NCBI GenBank assembly: GCA_963789495.1
Contig: CAWBLP010000005.1
Span: 310,001-374,000, forward strand
DNA: 64,000 bases
Reading direction: 5' to 3'
Origin: CAWBLP01 sp963789495
GTDB taxonomy: Bacteria > Pseudomonadota > Alphaproteobacteria > Acetobacterales > Acetobacteraceae
This document shows, piece after piece, positions 8,007 through 17,000 of this stretch (position 1 is the stretch's first letter; each line of letters starts with the position of its first letter). The notes beneath the pieces were generated by a model. That model saw nothing but the letters and a program-made list of their open reading frames with translations. It was not told the DNA's origin and made no database searches. The translations under genes and the position numbers were made by a program.

Positions 8007-11000
8007 ATGGCTAAGGCGCGACGCAAGGAAACGGTGAAGCTGGTCGGCCTGATGCGCCGCAAGCGCGCCGTCCTGCTGATGAGCACGGCCCTGCAGGCGA
8101 CGGCAGTCATGGTCGTTTCTTTTCCGGCGCTTGCGCAGCCTGCGCCCAACGCCCAGCCGACCGGTGGCAGTGTGGTCGCCGGCTCCGCCGCGATCAGCCA
8201 GTCATCGTCCCAGACGACGATCAACCAGGCGAGCAATCGCGCTGCGCTCAACTGGCAGAGCTACAATGTTGGAAGCCGGCAGCGCGTTCAATACAACCAA
8301 CCTTCCAGCAGCGCAGTCACGCTGAACCGCGTTGTCGGACCGAATCCGTCGCAGATCGCCGGCCGTATCGATGCCAACGGTCAGGTCGTGCTGATGAACC
8401 AATCCGGCGTGACCTTCTACAAGGGTGCGCAAGTCAACACCGCCGGCCTGATGGTCACCGCCGCCAGCATGTCGGACGGCGCCATGAAGGCATTCGTCGG
8501 TGGCGGGCCGATGAATTTCGACCAGGCGGCACTGCCGAATGCCCGGGTGGAGAACCAGGGCCACATCACGGTCAAGGAAGCCGGCCTCGCGGCCCTGGTG
8601 GCGCCGCAGGTGGCGAATTCCGGCACGATCACCGCCCGGCTCGGCCACGTGGTGCTGGCCGGCGCGAGCAGAACCGCGCTCGATCTTTATGGCGACGGGC
8701 TGCTGTCGATCGACGTCAGCAGCCAGGTGACTCAGGCTCCGCTTGGCCCGGACGGCAAGCCGGTAAGCGCGCTGGTGACCAACACCGGGGTGATCCGCGC
8801 CGATGGCGGCACGGTGCAGCTGACCGCACGGGCGGCCGATGGCCTGGTCACGACACTGGTGAATGCCGGCGGGCAGATCCACGCCAATACGGTGGGCGGC
8901 AAGGCCGGCGTGGTTGCGCTGAACGGTGTTGGCGGCGGGATCGTGGTGGAGGGTCAGCTCTCGGCGGCCGGAAACGCGCCTGCGACGATGGGTGGCACAA
9001 TTGCCATCGCCGCCACCGGCAACGTCTCGGTGACGGCGCCGGCGAAGCTGGATGTTTCCGGCCGAACGGGTGGTGGAACGATTCGGGTCGGCGGTGGCAA
9101 TGCCACGGTGGCCGGAGTTGTAACGGCGAATGGGACCGGTGCCGGCGCCAAGGGCGGCGCGATCGAGCTGAATTCGACCGGTACCTTGACCGTGGCATCG
9201 ACCGCCAAGATCACCGCTTCCGGCCCGGCCGGCGGCGGTAGCGTTGCCGTTGGTACCACCCTCGCGCGTGCCAAGGGCGGGCCATCGGTTTCCGGCGAGA
9301 AGACGGCGCACACGACGCTGGTGAAGCAGGGCGCCACCATCGCCGCCGATGCTACGGTCAACGGCAATGGCGGGATCGTCACCTTGCTGTCGTCCGACAC
9401 CACCAGCATGGATGCGCTGATCTCGGCCAAGGGCGGCCCGCTGGGCGGCAATGGCGGCCTGGTCGAGGTCTCCGGCACCCATCTCGGCATGACCACTGGT
9501 CAGGTCGATACCTCCGCGCCATTCGGCAATATCGGCACGATCCTGCTCGACCCGGACACGCTGATCATCGCCTCGGGCACCGGCATTGCGTTCGGCGGGA
9601 CAGTGCTGGCTACCGATGATGCCGGCTCCACCGACACCTTGCAGGCCAGTGTGCTGGACGCGTTCGTCGGCGACGTGCTGCTGCAGGCGAAGAACACCAT
9701 CGACGTACAGAGCTCATTCAGCATCGGTGCCGGCGGCCTGACGATGGAGGCCGGCAATTACGTCCAGATCGGCCTGGGGACGAGCGTTACGGCCAGCGGA
9801 GACATCATTCTGGCCACCGGCGGGGCGGGACCCGGCACGCCGCCGGCCGCCGGCGGTTCGCCCATCGTCGCCGTTGCCGGCTCGCTCAGATCCACCGGCG
9901 GCTCGGTCAGCCTGCTGGCCGGGGAAGGCGGGCAGATCGCGATCGCCAATCAGGGTGTCATCACCGCGCCGACGGCCGGCAAGGCGATCATTTTCCAGGC
10001 CGACACCCTGTTCAACCAAGGCGTGATCCAGGCCGTATCGGGCACGGTGGAGATTGCGCCGGCCACCAAGGGTCTCGCAATCTCGTTCACCGGCGCCAGC
10101 GCCGGCACGCTGGGCATCGCCACTTCGGACCTGGCCGGGATCAGCGCCTCGGTGCTGCGCATCGGCGGGGCGACTGTCAACGGCGCGCTGAGCACCACCG
10201 CCGGGGCCATCGCCTTCGACAACAGCGTCAACCTGACCGGCATCGCCAGCACGCTGGACCTGCATGCGACCGGCAACATCAGCCGCACCGCCGACACCAA
10301 CCTGCTGACCGTCGGCACGCTGACCGGCAGTGCGGGCGGCGACCTCAACCTGGCCGGCAGCAACAGCAACGGCAATTCCATCGGCACGGTCGGCAGCTTC
10401 TCGGTCGGCTCGGGCAATTCGTTCTCGCTGCTGACCACGGGCGGCGTGACCTTCGCCGGTCCGGTCAATGCCGGCACCGCGTTGTATTCCGGCAATATCG
10501 GCGGCGGCGATGTCAGCATCACCGGCTCGGTGGGCGCGACCAACAACGCCCAGATCTACGGCGTGGGCGGCGGCACGATCGCCGTGTCCGGCAGCCTGAT
10601 CGCACCGAGCATCACGCTGGGGCAGTCGGGTGCCGTGGCGATCATCGGCAGCGGGGTGGTCGGCCAGGCCGGCGGCACGCTGTCCGTCAGCGCATCCACC
10701 GGGTTCACCGAGGCCAATACCGCCTCGATCCTGGCCGCTACGGTGGAATCGGCGTCCGGCCTGTACGGTCTTGGCTCCGTCAGCCTGTTGGGCACTGGCA
10801 ATGCGATCACGACGCTGGGCACCTTCAGCAGCAGCGGCAATGTCGTGCTGGTCAGTGGCAGCGCGCTGACGGTTACCGACTCGCTGACGGCCACCGGCAA
10901 CGTCTACCTGCAGGACAGCCACGCCGGCGGCATCACGGTCGGCGCCGCGGGGGTCATCACCGCGGGCACCGCCTCCACCGCCAGCCTGCTGACCGACAAG

Positions 11001-14000
11001 CTGATCAACAGCGGGGCAATCAATGCCGGCACCGTCGAGCTCGCGCCCAACACCAGCGGCACGACGGTCGCCCTCGGCTCCGGCTACCTGCCGTCGCTCG
11101 CCGGCATCAATGCCGGCCTGGTGCGGGTTGGCGCCATCACCTCGGGTGGCACGATCCAGACCCCCACCGCCGGGTCGATCAATGTCGCCGCCAATTTCGG
11201 CGCCGGCACGGTTGCGCTCGACCTGCGCGCCACCGGTGCGGTGATCCAGGGCCTGGGCAACGCGCTGACCGCATCCACCTTGACCGGCGTCGCCAACACC
11301 ATTTCGCTCGGCGCCACTTCCAACAATATTGGCGCGCTGGGCGATATCACGACCAACGGCAGCCTGCTGGTCGCCGCGAACACCATCCTGGTGGCGGGCA
11401 CGCTTTCTGCCGGCACGGTCGGCAGCACGCCGAACATCGCCAATAACACCACAGTCGGGCTGGCCGCGACGGGCGGGCCGTTGCAGATCGGTGTTTTGGC
11501 GGGCCAGGCCGGCGTGCTGAACAGCGGCACCGTCCTGCTGATCAGCTCGACCAATGCCATCACCGAGCCGAACGGCACGATCATCGCCAACCGGCTGACC
11601 GGCGTGGGCAGCAACAAGGGCGGCATCACGCTGGACAGCTCGGCGAACAATGTCGGGTCCGTCGGCGCCTTCTCGGTCAGCGGCGGCGATTTCAACCTGA
11701 CCAGCATCGGCAGCCTGGCCGTCGTCAGCTCGATCACCGCGCCCAACATCGCGCTGAACACGGGAACGGTCGCCATCGCCGGAACGCTGAACGCCGGTAC
11801 TGTGCTGGCGCTGGGGGCAAGCGCCGGGGGCATCACCGAGAGCGGCAAGATCATCGCCGGCACGCTGACCAGCAATGGCGCCGGCACCGGCACGATCGTC
11901 GGCGGCGCGACGCTGACCGGGTCGAACACGATCGGCACATTGGGGACGCTGGCGGTCAGCGGCGGCGATTTCAGCCTGGCGAATACCGGCAGCCTGTCGG
12001 TGGCAGGTCCGGTCGCCGCGCCGAACATTTCGCTGAGAGCGGGCACGATCGGCATTGGTGGTGTAGTCAGCGCCGGCACCGTGCTGGCGCTGGGTGCGAG
12101 TGCAGGCGGGATCACCGAGACCGGGACGATCATCGCGGGCACGCTGACCAGCAATGGCGTCGGCAGCGGCACGATCGTCGGCGGCGCGACGCTGACCGGG
12201 TCGAACACGATCGGCGCACTGGGGACGCTGGCGGTCAGCGGCGGCGATTTCATCCTGGCGAATACCGGCAGCCTGTCGGTGGCAGGCCCGGTCGCCGCGC
12301 CGAATATCTCGCTGAATGCGGGCACGATCGGCATTGGCGGTATGCTGAATGCCGCCACCGTGCTGGCGCTGGGTGTGAGTGCAGGCGGGATCACCGAGAC
12401 CGGGACTATCGTTGCGGGCACGCTGACCAGCAATGGCGTCGGCAGTGGCACGATCGTCGGTGGCGCGACACTGACCGGGTCGAACACGATCGCCACGCTG
12501 GGCACGCTGGTGACCAGCGGCGGCGATTTCAGCCTGGCGAGTACCGGCAGCCTGTCGGTGGCTGGTCCTGTTGCGGCGCCGAATATTTCGTTGAGCGCGG
12601 GCACGATTGGCATTGGCGGCGTGCTGGATGCCGCCACCCTGCTTGCGCTGGGCGCGAGCGCGGGCGGCATTTCGGAGACCGGTACCATCCTCGCCGGTAC
12701 GCTGACCAGCAGCGGCACGATCGTCGGCGGTGCGACATTGACCGGATCGAACACGATCGGCGTACTGGAAACGCTGGCGGTCAGCGGTGGCGATCTCGTC
12801 TTGACCGATACCGGCAGCCTATCGGTCAGCGGCGCGGTCGGCGCGCTGAACATCTCCCTTGACGCGGGGACGATCGGGATCGGCGGCGTATTGAATGCCG
12901 CCACCGTGCTGGCGTTGGGCGCGAGTGCCGGGGGCATCACTGAGGCCGGGACGATCGTTGCGGGTACGCTGACTAGTAACGGTGTCGGCAGCGGCACGAT
13001 CGTGGGCGGTGCGACGCTGAGCGGCTCGAACACCATCGGGGTGCTGGGGACGCTGGCGGTGAGCGGTGGCGATCTCGGCCTGAACACCACCGGAAGCTTG
13101 TCGGTCGCCGGCTCGGTCGACGCGCCGAACATTGCCTTGAATGCAGGTACGATCGGCATTGGCGGCGTGGTGAACGCCACCACCGTGCTGGCGCTGGGGG
13201 CGAGCGCAGGTGGGATCACGGAGACTGGAACTATCATCGCCGGCACGCTGACTAGCACCGGGGCTGGCAGCGGTACGATCGTCGGCGGTGCAACTCTGAC
13301 GGGGTCGAACACGATCGGCGTGCTTGGACCCATGGTGGCCAGCGGCGGCGACTTCAGCCTGGCCGACACCGCCAGCCTGACACAAACCGGCACCCTCGTT
13401 GCACCGACCATCTCCTTGAACGCGCCCGGGCTGGTGCTGAACGGCGCCTTGGATGCCGGCACCTTGCTGGCGATGGGGGCCAGTGCCACCGGGATAACCC
13501 AGCCGACCACCGGCACGATCTCCGCGCCGACCCTGGTCAGCATTGGCTCGATCGTCGGCGGTGTGACCTTGGCCGGCACCGCCAATGCAATCGGCTCGTT
13601 CGGCGACTTCAACTTCGGTGGCACGCTTGCGCTGACGGACACCAACCCGCTCAGCATCGACGGCACCCTGTTGGCCGGCACCGGGGACTTCATCTCGCTC
13701 GATGCCACAAGCGTCAATGTCGGCAGCGTCGGCGTGCTGAGTGTCGGCACGATCGCGATCAACACCAGCAACGGCGGGGTGAGCGAGTTCCCCACGGGTA
13801 CGATCATCGCGGAGTCGCTGTCCATCGCGACCACCGGCTCTGGTGACGTTGCCTTGCTGAGTCCGGCCAACCAGATCAAGGCGAGCACCGGGATCACCGT
13901 TGCCAACGGCGACCTCGTGCTGATCGATGACCCAACCCTGACGCTGACTGGAACCCACAGCGCAGCCAACCTGTTCTTCCAGGTCACTCAGGCCGGCGAT

Positions 14001-17000
14001 ACCATCGCGTTGGGCGCAGGGACGCCGGCAGTGTTGGTTGCCGGCAGTGGTGGTCGCATCTCGCTGATCGCCGACAACCTGACCGAGAACGCCAGCAGCA
14101 CCGTAACTGCACCTGGCGGGACGGTGGAGATTGCACCGTTCTCGGCCACTGTGGCGGTGGATCTGGCCGGCGGGAGCCAGCTTGCGATCGATCCCACTCT
14201 GCTGGGGAATATCAGCACCGGAACCGGAACTCTGGTGGTCGGGCAGTACTCCGACGTCACCAACGGCGGCACGAATACGATCACCGCGGCCGGTATCTCA
14301 ATTGACGGCGCGGTCGACTTGACCGGAACGGCTGATACGCTGGTGCTGGCCTCCCTCGGCTCGATCACCGAGCCAGCGGGCCTGCTGACGGTCGTCACGC
14401 TGACTGGAACGGCCGGCGCCTCCGGCACCGGCGCGGTTGCGCTGAACCAGACCACCAACAACATCGGGACTTTGGCGGCGTTCGGGGTCACCGGTGGTGA
14501 TTTCAGCCTGCGCAACCTGGATGCGGGCAAACTCACGGTGGCTGGCACGGTCAGCGGCGACAATGTCAGCGTCACGTCTGGTACGCTGGCTGCGACGTCG
14601 CTGATCAATGCGGCGACCGGTGCTGCAGGTCTGATCGCCACCTTTGGCACGCTGAGCCAGTCGGGTACGGTCACCGCAATCACCGGCGGAACGCTGACGG
14701 CGGCGACCGACCTGACCAATACGGGTACGGTGCTGATCAGTGCCGGCCCGGCGACGTTGTCGGCGACTTCGGGCAATCTGACCCAGAGCGGTTTGGTGCG
14801 CGGCAACAGCGTGGGTGAGACGGCGGGTGGGTCGCTGACCCATAGCGGTTCGACCGACGCGACGGTGACGACGGCGAGCCTGATTGCCAATGGTTCGACG
14901 CTGGACCAGAGCGGTACGGTGACGGCGATCAGCGGCGGTACGCTGACGGCGGCGACGGACCTGACCAATACGGTCACGGGCGTTGTCACGGTCAGCAGCG
15001 GTCCGGCGACGTTGACCGCAACCAAAGGCGAGCTGACCCAGAGTGGCTTCGTGCAGGGCACCAGCGTGGCTGAGACGGCGGGCGGGTCGCTGACGCATGG
15101 CGGCTCGACCGATGCAACGGTGACGACGGTGAGCCTGATCGCCAACGGCTCGACGCTGGACCAGAGCGGCACGGTGACGGCAATCACTGGCGGCACGCTG
15201 ACCGCGCAGAGCGACCTGACCAACAGCGGCGTGGTGTCGGTCAGCGGTGCGAGCGGCGTTGCGGCACTGACCGCCAACACCGGCACCATCACGCAGAGCG
15301 GGACGGTGCAGACCACCGGTTCGGCGGGGACGGTGACGGAGACGGCGACCCTGGGCGATTTCACCCATAGCGGCCTGACCAGTGCGGGCTCGGGCGGAGC
15401 GACGCTGGCGGCGACGGCGGGTACCTTCACCCAGAGCGCGGGGACGATCACCGCGGTGAACGGCACGGTCGATATCACGGGCGGGACCGGGATGCTGCAG
15501 AGCGGCGGCGTGATCCAGACCACGGGGGCGTCGGCGACGGCGATCCTGCTGACCTCGAACGGCACGGGCGCCAACGGCATCACGCAGAACGCGGCGGGTT
15601 TGATCCACGCGTCCGACACACAGGGCAGCGTGACGCTGGTGTCGAAGGGGACGATCGACCTGGCGGGCGCGGTGAGTGCGATCGACAGCACGGTGGGCAC
15701 GATCAGCGCGGACGCGCAGGGCAGCACGCTGAGCAACACCGGCACGCTGACCGCAGGCAAGCTGGCGACGCTGACGGCACAGACCGATCTGACCAACAGC
15801 GGCGCGCTGTCGGTCAGCGGCGCGAACGGCATCGCGGCACTGACCGCCAACACCGGCACCATCACACAGAGCGGGACGGTGCAGACCACCGGTTCGGCGG
15901 GAACGGTGACGGAGACGGCGAGCCTGGGCGACTTCACCCATAGCGGGCTGACCAGCGCGGGCTCGGGCGGAGCGACGCTGGCGGCGACGGCGGGTACCTT
16001 CACCCAGAGCGCGGGGACGATCACCACGGTGAACGGCACGGTCGATATCACGGCCGGGACCGGGATGCTGCAGAGCGGCGGCGTGATCCAGACCACGGGG
16101 GCGTCGGCGACGGCAATCCTGCTGACCTCGAACGGCACGGGCGCCAACGGCATCACGCAAAACGCGGCGGGTTTGATCCACGCGTCCGACACGCAGGGCA
16201 GCGTGACGCTGGTGTCGAAGGGGACGATCGACCTGGCGGGCGCGGTGAGTGCGATCGACAGCACGGTGGGCACGATCAGCGCGGACGCGCAGGGCAGCAC
16301 GCTGAGCAACAGCGGCACTCTGACCGCGGGCAAACTGGCGACGCTGACGGCGCAGACCGACTTGGCCAACACTGGATCGGTTCTGGTCACCAATGGCCTG
16401 GCGACGCTGACAGCGACGGGCGGCAACCTGACCCAGAGCGGCCTGGTGCGTGGCACCAGCGTGGGTGAGACGGCGGGCGGGTCGCTGACGCATGGCGGCT
16501 CAACCGATGCGACGGTGACGACCGCGAGCCTGATCGCCAACGGCACAACTTTGGATCAGAGCGGCACGGTCACCGCAATCACCGGCGGAACGCTGACGGC
16601 GGCGACCGACCTGACCAATACGGGTACGGTGCTGATCAGTGCCGGCCCGGCGACGTTGTCGGCGACTTCGGGCAATCTGACCCAGAGCGGTTTGGTGCGC
16701 GGCAACAGCGTGGGTGAGACGGCGGGTGGGTCGCTGACCCATAGCGGTTCGACCGACGCGACGGTGACGACGGCGAGCCTGATTGCCAATGGTTCGACGC
16801 TGGACCAGAGCGGTACGGTGACGGCGATCAGCGGCGGTACGCTGACGGCGGCGACGGACCTGACCAATACGGTCACGGGCGTTGTCACGGTCAGCAGCGG
16901 TCCGGCGACGTTGACCGCAACCAAAGGCGAGCTGACCCAGAGTGGCTTCGTGCAGGGCACCAGCGTGGCTGAGACGGCGGGCGGGTCGCTGACGCATGGC

